Below, one piece after another: positions 1 to 11,605 of a DNA stretch of 64,000 nt (positions within the stretch are counted from its first letter, which is position 1; each line of letters begins with the position of its first letter). The notes below the pieces were generated by a model. It was given only the letters and a program-made list of their open reading frames with translations. It had not been told where the DNA came from and did no database searches. The position numbers and the translations under genes were made by a program. Origin of the DNA: Cadophora sp. MPI-SDFR-AT-0126 (lineage: Eukaryota; Ascomycota; Leotiomycetes; Helotiales; Ploettnerulaceae); assembly GCA_020747065.1 (NCBI GenBank), contig JAGMVK010000002.1, positions 1,736,001-1,800,000 of the forward strand, in the 5' to 3' direction.

Positions 1-115
1 CAATGACCATAGTGAAGTCGCTGCGAGATACTCGCGCAGTATCTCTTGATGCTTTGGATGCTGTATGACAATGGGAATGGGAATGGATGCTTACTTTTGA
101 TGCAACTGCCGACAT
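1..115 (-). CDS. Possible 5' end of a gene leaving the window at the left edge
   Basis: An ATG at 115 (minus) is preceded by A/C-rich leader sequence (ACAACATG). It opens a frame that stays free of stops to the left edge. After the first seven codons (MSAVASK) lies a strong-looking donor, GTAAGC. If that donor is used, the intron either ends at CAG at 61 (34 nt, very short for this genome), at CAG at 21, or outside the window. Read without an intron the frame also stays open, so exon structure cannot be decided. The product is not recognised. Leader-like sequence upstream and the start context are the only support. Confidence 0.27.
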   Translation of the reverse strand, partial: MSAVASKVSIHSHSHCHTASKASRDTARVSRSDFTMVI

Positions 116-1250
116 GTTGTCCGCCGAATCGAGCGCCTCCGAAGAAGGCCTTGCTATCGAGGGGACAATTCGGAGAGAATTTGCTGGAAGATCGAGACGG
201 ACAGATTCCTATGTACTAGGAAGCCGTCTCTCGAGAAGTTGTGGATGAGTGGGTTGATTGGGGAGGAGAGGTTTGTCCTGTTGACAATCTGAGGTTGAAA
301 CTAAAATTGTCCTTCGGCCATTGGGACTAAGGACCCAATCGAGCTTAGCGCGCTCTGTGTTTAGGGCTTTCATGAATTTCGGTTATCATCAGGGCTACTT
401 TTTGTGAATTTGAAAACACGAGTTTCTACTGTAAGGAGAGCTGTCTGAAGTTACATAGACCCTTCCAGCGGTATGGTCACAGGTACAATTATTTCGAAAG
501 AGCAGGTGGCCTGCAAAACGAAAGACTGCAATCCGAAGTGGCCGCCCAACGTTACGAAAGGACCACAAATCACAAGTGCGCAAAGCCACTTCCATTGTGG
601 GGTGCATGAATTATTTGTGAAAATTGCCCTGAACGGCAGCAAAGTAGAGCGCGAAAATACATAGGTTTACGATTGTTCATTGGTAGGTAAGGTGCATTGT
701 CTATGAAAGATAATATCGTTCCTGCCTCCCTACGGAGGTACGTAGGCCATGCTGAGAAGCTGAGGTCTTTGCTATAAGGCAATCTGGGCAGCGCGGGTTA
801 GCTAGAGAAGACAAACAAGCCGAGAAGTGCTTTTGATCTCGAAGACACAGCGCTTCCACAATATGATTCGTGTATGAAAAGTCCGTTGCGGCTCACTTGA
901 CTAACCCCTGTGTCCCACAATTGCAATAGTACTGGTCATGGCTCTCAAATTCTGCCTTCCTCACAGAGTCACAATTCGACTCGGTGAACGTAAGTTGGGG
1001 GGGGGGCTACATCAGTCCAGACATACACCAAGAATGCATATGAATCGGATAGCCTCTGGAAATAAAAGCTTACTGCTATGCCATAGATAGAGACACACCT
1101 AGTGTCTGACTTTCATCGGATATGCTCAGGGCTCAAATTACTAACGCCATCAATGCTGCCCATATAGGCCAAAAACACCACCAGAATGCAATGCCACAAG
1201 TAACGCCGCAGTTTCCCAAGCCATGGCCATGGCCCCTGGGTATCATTCGC
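116..1250. other. Intergenic region between the left-edge gene start and the bZIP gene 3' end
   Basis: No open frame here looks coding; the longest are about 60-70 codons and mutually overlapping on both strands. It presumably holds the promoter of the left-edge minus-strand gene and the 3' UTR of the bZIP gene. A run of nine G lies near 1008-1016. No tRNA or repeat was seen. Confidence 0.5.
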
Positions 1251-2762
1251 TCATCTCATCGAGCTCGTATCAAAGGAAAAGGATGAAGGGAATTGCCTAG
1301 AATAAAGAGTCAGTAAATTTGGTCAAGTCGATAGACTCGGATGAAGTGCTGCGCAGAACGCTGCCTAAGTCCCCATGCTTTGAGACCAGCAGCAGAACTA
1401 TATCAGGTGCAATGGAGTGTTTCCTTTATCGTGATACTTACATGGATGCCGAAAGTCCAAACGGATCCATGTCGAGCATTGGGTCGTAAGGGTCCATAAG
1501 TTGCTGTGTCATGGAGGTGTATCCTTGGGGATGGTCGCCAGTCTGCATGCCCTGGTTCGATCCTTGGTTACCCATCTGCTGGAATTGGTTCGTTATCTGC
1601 TGCTGTGTTCTCGGAATTGGTTCAGGGTAGGGGCCGGGGCCAGATTCTGTGGGATCTTGGTCATCGATCATATCGGCTTGCGCATCGTACTCCTGTTCTG
1701 TACTCACGGAATCAATCTAGGACGAACATAGCTCTATTAAAGAAATTGAGAAGGGGAGGGGTCAGCTTGCCGAGTTGCTTAATATGCTCAATGTGACTCT
1801 GGTAATCGGCGGATGGAGGATAGTACGCAGCACCAATGGGAGCACCTCCCGTACTACCTGAGCCACCGACTCCCTGTCCTTTTGTTCCCATGGGGGCTCC
1901 CATTCCTCCGGGAAGTCCAAGTAATCCGGACGGTCCTGGAATTGCGTGAGGTGGTTGAGGCTTGGCGTTCTGGAGTCGTTGCTGTTGCTGCTGTTGAAAT
2001 TGCATCTGCGAGTCGGAAGCAGGAGGGGTCATGACGCCTTGAGGATGAAATCCAGGGGAGTGAGAGGTTGGAGAGGAGGCATGAGAAGACGGTGTTGGCC
2101 GAGACTGTGGAGACTGTAGAGGCGCTCCCGGCTCTAGCTTAGGAGCAATGCTGGAGTTGGATCGTCTTGCTTGATGATGCCGATTCATGATTGCTCTCTG
2201 GACAGTAGGAGCTTGGGCCATGTTTGGCATATGGGTTGGTCCAAGATGAGGACTTCCGGTCTTTGCCCGTAATTCGGCCTGGACATCGATACCTAAAGCA
2301 TGTTTAGATGTGAGAGTAAAGTCAACTAGCTGAAGGCTCGTACCTTTCTCTAGCAGGATCCTTTCCAGTAAAGAGTTCTTGTACCTCAACATAAGACACT
2401 CATCAGCGGCACTTCGGTGGGCGGTCTGCAAGTTGTGCAAATTGGTCTCATGTACTCGGATAGTCTCTTCGAGTTGCTTGATGTACTCCGTCCGGCGCTC
2501 TCTGAACGCCGCTTGTGCTTGACGGTTACGCTGTTTGCGTTCCTCAGAAGTGGCATAAATCTGTAAGTTCTCAGTACTCTAGAAATGCGGGGTGGAAATG
2601 ACAGCAACACACAGGCTTTCGGCCACCCTTCCTCTTCTGTTGAGCAGCGTTTTCTTGGGGGGCTCCAGTTTCAGCCTCTGGAGTTGGGGAGTTGAGGTCC
2701 ATGGAGTCTTCGGAACCCTCCCGAGTAGACTCCTTCTTGTCAATGGACATATTGTCGGCCAT
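1251..2762 (-). CDS. bZIP transcription factor (Fcr3-like), five exons
   Basis: Nuclear DNA-binding regulator of 396 residues. Exons are 2762-2613, 2560-2344, 2292-1771, 1697-1442 and 1296-1251. The basic region follows intron 1 (residues about 56-79) and has the bZIP signature N-x7-R (N62 to R70, with RNRQAQAAFRERR between), then a heptad region from L80. The rest is rich in Q, P, S and G with a poly-Q run, and the protein ends SASMQFPSSFSFDTSSMR. Intron 3 is best read as GC-AG (donor G|GCAAGC at 1770, acceptor CAG at 1698), because every GT alternative runs into a stop. Intron 4 begins at GTAAGTATC, which overlaps an in-frame TAA; its acceptor follows a perfect TACTGAC branch site. The basic region resembles the family called Fcr3 in Aspergillus, from memory. 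TTGTAG directly before the start could be the acceptor of a 5' UTR intron. Confidence 0.9.
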
Positions 2763-3479
2763 GTCCTACAATGGTAATAAAATGACTTCCTAGCTTTGCT
2801 CTACCCCACTAAGACAACCCCACTGCACGGCGGTGCGTTCCTGGATTGAACAAGCACTGTCACAACTGATAAGAGCCTCCAGAAACGTAAACAAGAAGCG
2901 GTTTGTGGTGTGGCTGCGAGTGCGTCCGATATCGTATCAGATCTAGCTTGTCTGTGTGTCTGACTGAGGGACTAGGACCCGAGAGCTTGGTTCCTGGGTT
3001 CGTCGAACTAAAGACGACGGTCGAGAGAGAAGGCTGAAGATAGACAGATAGAGGAAGGAGAATTGATTGCGTGAGTTAATGAGTGTAGAGTAATGGAATC
3101 AGGAATTGGATACGTAAAAGATTTGAAGGGGAGTGTGGTATTTGAATTTTGCAGAGTCTGCTGCGAAGGCGGAAGGGGGGACACGGCTGGGGCGACCGGC
3201 CTCTGGTGGGAGGGGAGGGGAGCGGAGCCGAGTGAGGGACTGACTGACTAGGAATGGACGGGCTAGGCTAGACTATGCTGGGCTAGGCTGCTGCCGCTGC
3301 TGGTCTGGTGGTGGTTTCCTCAAGTAGAAGTACCAAGTACCATGGGGACTCCCTAACGGAGTTGCTTCCAAGGGAAAAGGCTGGATGAAGGGGAGGAGAA
3401 ATAGAAGGAGGCTAGTCGAAGTTCATCGGCATCGGTGCAGTAACTCCTACACTCTTGCACACACAACCCCTCTCTTCCC

Positions 3480-3528
3480 TTACTTACTTACTTACTTACT
3501 CACTTACTTATTTACTTATTTACTTACC
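3480..3528. repeat. Tetranucleotide microsatellite (TTAC)n, imperfect
   Basis: About twelve tandem copies of a TTAC-type unit with a few substitutions (TCAC, TTAT). It lies in the upstream region of the bZIP gene. Confidence 0.9.
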
Positions 3529-3855
3529 TTCTTGATGTAGCTGCTAGGCTGCTAATAGCCTGGTGCTTTGGATACAAAGCAGAGTTGGGAAAAGTGTGAT
3601 CAAATTTGAATCTTCTTAGACCTAAAGGGGACAGACATTAGGTCTAAGAAGGCAGGCAAAGGCAGACAAGTGGAAACAAAAGCATGGCTATTGGCTCCTC
3701 CACAAAATCTTGCAAAATTTAATGGCTTCCACGGCTTCCATGGGCGGGGCGACCAGCTACAAGCAAGGAAGTACTGGACTGTCCGTATGTACAGGCAGGG
3801 GTCTGTTCTGTTAAAACGTACCACCACATCTCCATCGACAATGCAACATCTGTTT

Positions 3856-3871
3856 CGCTCGCTCGCTCGCT
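3856..3871. repeat. (CGCT)4 microsatellite
   Basis: Four perfect tandem copies of CGCT. A similar tract recurs at 49572-49590. Confidence 0.9.
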
Positions 3872-3891
3872 TGGGGTGAAGAGTTTTCCTT

Positions 3892-3911
3892 GCTTCGCTT
3901 CGCTTCGCTTC
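3892..3911. repeat. (GCTTC)4 microsatellite
   Basis: Four tandem GCTTC pentamers, 20 bp after the CGCT tract. Confidence 0.9.
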
Positions 3912-4383
3912 TCTTATGTTCTCACTCAAGTCAACTGCTGTGTTTGCTTACTGTAGTAGGTGGCTATCACATATGTTCATTGTATCTAGTTCAACCTCAA
4001 GAGCCACTGCACTTGCCGGGGCTGTCAACTGCACTGCCTATACTTTTTATGGAAGAAATGAGCACTGTTTAGCACAACTCAAGCTCGCTCGCTCAGGCCA
4101 GCCCAGCCTACCCAGACAAGTCAAAGTGCAAAAATCTCAAAAGTCTCCCCACCCACCGCGAAGAGCCAGGTGCACAACCTGGTCAGCGATCCATGCATGC
4201 ACTGAGAGAGATTCACTGATGGATGGATACTAGTAGTACCGCAGTAATCTAGTAGACTAACAACAGGCAGCTTCCTCGGCCAGTTCCGAGTCACCTGGCC
4301 CGTATCGCAATAAAAGTAATTAAAAGTTCTCTCAGCATAAGTTGCAACTATTGGGCAGGACATCGCAGCTTCGAGGCTGTTGT

Positions 4384-4403
4384 GGCAGGCAGGCAGGCAG
4401 GCA
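4384..4403. repeat. (GGCA)5 microsatellite
   Basis: Five perfect tandem copies of GGCA in non-coding sequence. Confidence 0.9.
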
Positions 4404-5817
4404 TTTGTTTTGCTGGGAAAAGAAGAAGCTAGCCCGCAGGCCTCGGATGCTCTCAAAGGGTGCCAGATTGACTGCCAGGCAGGTGCAGGAAGAAAATACT
4501 GTATGCGGCATGATGCGTCCTCGAGAGCCGAGACCAGCTGCCCTACTGTACCCTGTCGCTGGACCCAAAGAGCGCGCGCGCGCCGGAGAAAGACTTTTCT
4601 GTGAGTGAGACGACCCCGCACGCTGGGAAAGGCGCAGCCAATTGGCAGCTTGATGGAGAGGGCCAAGGAGCGGACAGCAGATCTCGGGACCGTGCAAAAA
4701 ACGGTATCTCCTCGGGACTGGGAATACCTTAGTCCCTTTCGAGGAAGTACAGCCAGCCCCGTTTCATCTCCATAAGGCTGGGCTCGCCAGCTGGCTGGTT
4801 GTACTTGTACAGTTAGTTGTATTGAAGAAGTCGATCATATCAATCAATTCCTCGTCCATTATTCGAATTCATTAAGATCAAGGTACTACTATAAAATCAC
4901 AACTCACCAACAACTCATATCCTACCTTCCACTCCCCTACCCAAGCAGTAATCACCGGTCCATCAATGCAAGAATACCTTCGCCAAGTGGGGTAAACCCA
5001 GACGAACGTGCATATATTTATCGAACGCCCTCGGACAATGCGCGAGGAGAACATGTTTCTGACTCTCAGTAACCATTGACCGCCGCCTCGACTCAAGATG
5101 ACTGACGAGAGACGGCCCCGTGACCTATCTATCTATCTGATTTCCCCCAGCTCAAGGCCGCTGGTCTGAAGCGGCATGCGACTGACTCTAGGGGACCGAG
5201 AGATGTCATTCGAAGGTGACCACCATGAGACACAACACAGATGTAAGTGGGTTGAACATTTTACTTGAGTCCCAAGTCCTGTGCATTCATTCACCTGTGA
5301 AAAGGTAAACATCGAAGGCGAAGCTGTGGGCTACAATAATTGGCAGCCGCGAAATCGCTGCACATATCTAGGTATCAATACAACGAATTGTATTCTCCCA
5401 TTCTTTTGGATGGATGACATCAACAGAGAAGGAAGGTCCAATTGATTCCCTACTGTATGTACATCATCCAATGTCTTGCAAGGGCATCAGAATGCGACAA
5501 TCAATGTCTTTTGGCAGGGAGATGAGGCAATCAATCAATTGGAGGGGAGAGAATCTGGAAGCCTCGCCTCCAGCCTTGTGAGAGAGGCGCTAAAATCATT
5601 AGCGTGACGAATGCCAAGAATTGTTTACAAACTCCCGCAAGTCAACAACGCACGGTATCTAAGCTCATCGAACAACGACATCCACTCTTTTGCAGATACC
5701 ACAATACAACACAACACAACACGACCCTGCTTTGCATTGCTTTCAGTTGCAATTGAAATTGCTTTGATAAATCGACCTAGCTCTGGAGGGCTTAATCGTC
5801 AATCGCCAATTCTCAAT

Positions 5818-7849
5818 ATGTCTGCTCCGCGACGACGCTCGTCCAGGCTCCGGACGCCAAAGGTACAGTACCGTGTTTGCGCTCACCCGACCATTTCAAT
5901 ACATTATTACTGACTCCCAACCTCTGCAGGCACCGAATAATGTGTCCAATCGCCTCGAATCTCTTGCCGAGCGTGACGAAACACCAACCTCAGGTCCTCA
6001 ATCGATCCTCGATACCGTTCTATCTTCCCCGCTTGCACCTCGTACTCCAGCTACTGCCGGTCGTATTCAGCCCCCTCTAGCAGAAATGCATCCAAGCAAG
6101 GCTCACCACAGCACAACCCAGGAACCTGATTCTGGGCTGCGACTTGGTTTCACTGATATCAACACAACAAACAAGGACAACCAACCCTCGGGCCTCACTC
6201 AACAAACCCCCTCGAAGGCCGGCATATCCTCTCCCACCTTCGACTTTAGATTTGCTCGTCCCGGTCCCCAACTTGGTCCTGAAGCCCAGCGGATGATGGA
6301 TGAGTTACGTGAAGAGGCTCTTCGGATTAAGGCTAAGTTGGCCGCCGAGCGAGAAGAGGAAAAGCGCAAGGAGAGCGACTTTGGAGGAGGAATCGCGGGA
6401 CGAAAGATCGCACAACCGAAAGGAAAGGCTGGTAGGTTCAGTGACGTTCATATGGCAGAATTCAAGAAGATGGACTCGATCGCGGGACACCCTTCTGCTT
6501 TCCGAGCCCAGCCAGGACGCTTCACACCAGTTACGAACAGTCTCAAGAGAACACAATCGAAGGCTCAATTGGACGACCGGGAGGAAATCGTCAAGAAGAA
6601 TGACCGAGTCGCCGAGGCTACAAGCCACAGCGGGCGATTGGAGAACACAGCGCCTGCCAAGCGAGCTCGAAAGCATGTCTCGGAAGATACTTCGTCTGCT
6701 CGGCCAGTCTCCCGAAGTGATAATAAAGCTGTGCCATCTACCCCGACGATTGCACGCTCCCAGTCAAGCATGCTTATGGCTGTGACAACACCAACCCAAG
6801 CTTCTTTATCTCGGGCTGCGAGTGCGAAAAAGACGCAAATCCCAAGTCTCTCCAAATCGCCATCCAAACCGAATTTGTCCATGGTAGGCACGCCTCGTTT
6901 GACCAAGTCCGCAACCCATCACAACTTGGGCAGCATTGCAAGATCCGAAACCGAGAGCTCGATACACAGTCCCGGCAAGTTTGATCGTGTCAAGTCCATC
7001 CTCCGACACCCAAGCTTCAGTGCCAAAAAGCCCGTCACAAAGCCTTCATCGATCCCTTCATTGGCGAGAAGTCCCAGTCGGCCTAACCTTGAGAAGGCAC
7101 TTCCTTCAATTCCCGCCACTCCTGGTGCTGATGCTGGCAAGACCGCCAAGCGCGTTAACTTCACTCCGGATACTGTCAACAAGAACTCTGCTACGATACA
7201 GCACTCTCCCTCACCAATGAAATCCGGCATACCCCGTTCAATTTCAAGGATCGGCTTTGACCCAAGACACGAGGCTAAGTCGGTGAGCAGAGCCAAGCCA
7301 GATGCGATGGATATCGAATATCCTTCAATTGCCGATCCACCCAAGCTTGGAGAGTCCTCTAAGGTAGTCGAGTATCCATCTCTCGCCGGCGTTCGTCCAC
7401 TCCCCGAGCCAGCCCGTCAAGCGCCCCCACCATCAATACCTGGCACGTTTACGTTCCGCAGCGACCATACCATCAGTTTTGGATCATCTCCCAAGGGCTT
7501 CGGATCTTCACCCGGCCAGGCCAGCGTTAGACAGGTCCGCCCCAGTGTACTTCCCAATGCTATGCCAGGTTCGTTCCCCAGTAGTAACAAGGAGAATTCT
7601 GCGCCACTTCCTTCTGTTCCTCACGGCATGGCCAACAAGAAGCGTCGCCGGGTCGAATCTGATGATGAAACTGAAGAGGAGATCGAGCGGTCCCCCAAGA
7701 AGACCAAGACTGCTGTTGAAGGCCACATGCTCTTTGCACCTAAGCTCCAGACAACTCCTAATCCCAAGACTCCAAGTCCCGTCAAGAAGAAGGGTGTTTT
7801 GAGTCTCAGTCGTCTCAATATGCTTGCTCGACCAAAAATGCGCAAGTAA
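5818..7849 (+). CDS. Low-complexity nuclear protein with KEN box and RVxF-like motif, function unknown
   Basis: A 654-residue protein from two exons, 5818-5862 and 5930-7849; the 67-nt intron has a TTACTGAC branch site. It opens MSAPRRRSSRLRTPK. It has a charged helix at about 133-162 (EAQRMMDELREEA...), a block near 185-207 containing AEFKKMDSIAGHPSAFR that looks conserved-type, many SP/TP sites and SPS[KR]PNL repeats. It also has KRVNF at 422-426 (fits the RVxF PP1-docking pattern), NKEN at 568-571 (fits the APC/C KEN box) and KKRRRV at about 585-590 (NLS-like). These features suggest a cell-cycle-regulated nuclear or spindle protein, which is inference. I do not recognise the family. The TAA stop overlaps a donor-like AA|GTAAGTAC; a spliced extension is possible, but no good branch site was seen. 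Confidence 0.85.
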
Positions 7850-8507
7850 GTACTACACTATAGATGAAGATAATTCAGCGGTCTTGCGTGGCAGGATACG
7901 GCCTCTCTTGCTTCGCACTGATGTTTGGCGCGCTATTGTTGGCTGCTGTACAGTATCGAATTTTCCTGCGGCGTTGCATATCGGGCAAAAAATGCTTGGG
8001 TCATGAATGGCTATGATGGTTTGATGTCACTATCTCCCTTTCTTCTGCATTGCATAATACCATCATGGGCATACGAACACTTTCTTTTCCTGTCTGATTG
8101 ACGGCCTGCTTATTTCTATTAATGTTTGAGAACTCACGGTGACTGCTCCTTCCTTCACGACTTTGGAAGTGATGAGAGATGAATCAATGCATTCTGATAC
8201 TACATTCGCTCCTTCCTGCTGCTTGTTCTGTGATGACGGATGACAGCCTGACAATCCCAACAGATCCTCGTCACAGCACATCGTTCCGACCTTATCACAT
8301 GTTTAGACGACGTTGAAGCTCAGCCCAGGCTGGGTTTGCAATTTACAGCTTTTGGGCATTACATTCGCTTTTACATCACGCTCCTTTCGAATTCCACAAA
8401 CATAATTAGTTCATCCAATCCTTATAATAGTTTTGCTCCTATAATCGATTTTCCGACGTCCTGCGAGCCCCAATGCTCCATTTCCTCTCTGTAACGGGAC
8501 CCGCACA
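7850..8507. other. Intergenic region between two tandem plus-strand genes
   Basis: Holds the 3' UTR of the KEN-box gene and the promoter of the LIM gene. Short frames on both strands show nothing protein-like. No repeat or RNA gene was seen. Confidence 0.5.
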
Positions 8508-10339
8508 ATGTCAAATAGTACAAATCGGACCACTGTATCCTCGCTCCAAACCGACCAAGATGGCGCACTTGATTCCCATCCTGCTTTCATCTGTACGATA
8601 TGCTGGCATTGCCAGGCACGCGGATCACAACCCAAATTATTAGGCTCATCGGCACGCATCGTCTGTACGCCCTGCTGGCGAGCTGTCTTGGATTTGAGTA
8701 TATGCTGGGTATGTGGTGAGTGTATCGTGAGGGGTGATGAGGTGGTAAGCTTGGGTTGGTGTTTCTGGCATCGCGGATGTTTTGGCTGCTTAGTTTGTGC
8801 CACAAGATTGGAAGTTCCGGCCACAAATGCGGGTAGAGTATGTAGCGACTGTGAGACGAGAGGCGTCGACAAGAAAGGAGAGTGGGGCAAGTGGGATGGC
8901 AGTGGGGATGAGTTAGATACGCAGAAAAGTTCGAGATGCATCGGGGTCGAATTGGAGGAGATCCCGTTATGTAATGTTTGTAAAGTAGAAACTGCGGGGG
9001 AGAGTTCGGATCGTGTACTGGAGAGGGGCCTCGAGAGTGTGACGAGGTTCGATGGTGGAATGAGCCGCAACAGATTGGACCTGATGGCTGAGGCAAAGAC
9101 CCCCTGGCAAAACAGAAGGGCAACTCGAACTGAGGATAGCTTGAGAAGCTCGCTCTGCCGAGAGAAGTGCCATGTGAGTAAGGAGGCAAAATATTTGGCA
9201 GGGAGCTAACGGATATCTAGAAGGGTGAACCTTTGACTGGAGAGGATAGGTCACCGTTGTTGGAAAACGCCGCTGACATGGGCATTTCGGACGATGGCTG
9301 TATAGATGACTGCAGTTCCCACAGCGACACCGAGATGTGCCATCTGTTATCTATACAGATGTCCCCAGACCAAGAAATAACACATTTTGTTGTTTACGTA
9401 TCCGTTTTGAATCCCATCGGCGGGTCTACATTGAGACCGAGCAAGACTAAACCACTGCCCGGGTGGATGAATCTGCTCCCAAGCAACGTCCACAGAGAAC
9501 GCAAACGGAGGGCAGAGACTGTCGGAGAAACCACACGACAGTCACACGAAATGAAGCAGATAAGAGAGTCGTACACCAGCGATGGTTCGGACGATCTCGA
9601 CGCCGATACACCAGTTGCTGGCCGGGTAGTGACTCGAACAGGAAATGGCAGGCAGCAGGGAACAAACCCCTCCATGGTTGAGGTTCCACTGATTCATAAA
9701 CGTCTGACTGTTGTATTTGACCCCGTGCCTAAGGGAGACACCATAGAAGAGGTTCCTTTCAGGTCACGCTCTCAGACTGTCGATCTAAATACGTCAACAG
9801 ATGAAGGATGCTCCTGCTCTCATCCATGCCGACCACAATCGCCATATCCAAGGAGCTCTTACCCATCCCTATCTCGTCTATCCATAACTCGGAATGAGAC
9901 AAATTCATGTTTCTCCCACAGGCCCTGCGCTGCTGTAGTTGATTTGACGAGCGAGTCTTGCCGTGCCTTAGGATCCCACCCAGGACCGTTTGGCTCCTCT
10001 CAAATGGTCTCTTCCTCGGGGGAAGTCCTGGATACTCCAGAAACAAGGATACAGTTCTCATCCCCATCCCAGTCCTCCGAGTACCTGGAGAGATACCAGC
10101 CGAAGAGAAATTCAGACGCAAAATATGAGAAATATGTCGCAGGCGACGCAGAGCCGATCTTAAAGAAAATCAAGAGGCACAAGGCCGTGCTCAAGGACAA
10201 TGAGGAAGGTTCAAAGAAAGAGGATATTGATGCCAAGGGCAAAGGGAAAAGCTTGAAGCTGCTCGATGAGGAGTTCGGACTTGATTCTCGGAGAGAGCAT
10301 CTGAATCAGGAGTTGAGGAATTTGTTTTGTGAGGAGTAA
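8508..10339 (+). CDS. LIM-domain protein, two exons
   Basis: A 594-residue protein from exons 8508-9173 and 9221-10339; the 47-nt intron has a GTGAGT donor and a GCTAACGG branch. One complete LIM domain lies at residues 66-115: C66-x2-C69-x18-H88-x2-C91-x2-C94-x2-C97-x14-C112-x2-C115, a double zinc-finger protein-protein interface. An extra cysteine cluster (C29, C32, C35, C53, C56) precedes it and could be a degenerate or partial zinc module. The remainder is mostly disordered, with Ser-, Asp- and Lys-rich segments and a charged C-terminus (about residues 530-594). LIM proteins act as scaffolds in cytoskeleton, polarity or transcription; nothing visible decides which. The first ATG of the open frame is used; an upstream exon cannot be excluded. 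Confidence 0.85.
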
Positions 10340-10994
10340 CAAGGCTCGGTGATGGTAGAAATGAGACTGTGCATAGAACCGTGCGTGTATCTGGTATTGA
10401 CATCGAATAATCCTGTCCGAATGTTTGAAGCATAGAGATGGTATTAAAATGATTTGAGAACTGAAGCTAATGTCCTTGGTTTATAGCTGCCGACTTGGTA
10501 GTTCTCGCTACAGTTACCGCTCGCCAATACCAGCAAACATGCAGCAAAGACCGGGGCACCAAGCAATGCAGTCATAAAGTGTTACTTGCCCGAGGGTTCA
10601 CGAGTTCCGATGTTGCCTGAGCGATTGATAGTTGTTGTTTTGCTGGAATCGATTAGCCGAGATCAGAGGCTTGTATACCTCCGTAGGTCTGAAGGACACA
10701 CCTCGTGCATTCACTACAGATAATTATTAGGCGTGACCATCTTTGACAATGATTGACTGTAACCCTGTGCAGTGAATTATAAGTCCCGTATTCTATGAAA
10801 ACGGCCTTCGAAAACTAGAATCCACTCTTTCAAGTTCAACAAACTCAAGTACTCACACGTGAGACAGACCCTGAGAACCCACCGCCACCACCGTGATTGG
10901 TCACCATACAAAGATGCGGACCTCAAGCCAAGATGGAAACTCAACATCACCACAGAATGCGAAGCAACCGCGCCCACGCCTGCGCCTAAGAATC
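10340..10994. other. Intergenic region between the LIM and MED10 genes
   Basis: About 650 bp with the 3' UTR of the LIM gene and the promoter of MED10. No convincing coding frame or repeat was seen. Confidence 0.5.
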
Positions 10995-11605
10995 ATGGCA
11001 CCTGTCTCCGATCATGATGTTGTGGAGAGTGAGACTATCGAACAATCCCGCCTTGAATCAAATTAACAAGAATGCGCAGAGCAGGTCAAGGAGGCAATCC
11101 AAGACCTGTACCAGATTATGGTCCAGACAAACGCCTATGACCTCACAAGTCGCCCTTCGAACCAAGTCCTCGAAGCTGCCTTGTAAGTCACTATCTCAAC
11201 TTCTCTCCTTCGTCAGAATGATTGCCCCAGAAGAGGTATCTAGAAGCTGGGCCAGGGCTGACTGTTCGCTCCACCAGCAAACAACTTGACGGCCAGCTCC
11301 TCAAAATCCACAACACCGCCTCGCACGCCACAACCCTCCCCTCCATACCTCCCGAACTCATCCAATACGTCGATAATGGCCGCAATCCCGATATCTATAC
11401 CCGCGAGTTTGTGGAGCTGGCGCGCAAGGGTAATCAGTTGATGAAGGGCAAGATGGATGCATTTTCTAGCTTCCGCGATGTCTTGGCTAATGAGATGGGT
11501 GTCACGATGCCGGAGATCAGGGATGATGTTGTGAAGGTTGTGCTGGCTACTGGTGGAAAGGAGGAGGTTGTTGGAAGGGAGAAGGGAGAGGGCGAAAGTC
11601 AATAA
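10995..11605 (+). CDS. MED10: Mediator of RNA polymerase II transcription subunit 10
   Basis: Subunit of the middle module of Mediator, the nuclear co-activator that links gene-specific factors to RNA polymerase II; called Nut2 in yeast. The model has exons 10995-11028, 11080-11182 and 11278-11605 and gives 154 residues, the usual size of fungal Med10. The family's hallmark is clear in exon 3: PPELIQYVDNGRNPDIYTRE followed by KGNQLMKGKMDAF and FRDVLANEM. Exon 2 supplies the N-terminal helix (VKEAIQDLYQIMVQTN). Intron 2 (95 nt) has a CTGAC branch and joins EAAF to KQLDGQLLKIHNT. The first exon is short (11 codons plus one base), and its junction (A|GTGAGA to GCGCAG|AG) is chosen to keep frame. 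The C-terminal tail is Glu/Lys/Gly-rich and likely disordered. Confidence 0.93.

Larger units (their letters stand above)
2763..5817. other. Divergent 3-kb regulatory region between the bZIP and KEN-box genes
   Basis: No credible gene was found. The stretch is rich in simple repeats (tetramers at 3480-3528, 3856-3871, 4384-4403; pentamers at 3892-3911) and in pyrimidine tracts. These are common in fungal promoters and leaders. It probably holds a long bZIP leader on one side and the promoter and leader of the plus-strand gene on the other; the latter ends in an A/C-rich leader near 5690-5730. Short frames on both strands overlap each other and show no domain. Confidence 0.5.

Noticed and set aside
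7863..8006. Possible extra 3' exon of the KEN-box gene reached through AA|GTAAGTAC
   Set aside because: The acceptor side lacks a good branch site, and the extension has no conserved look. The TAA at 7847 was kept as the stop.
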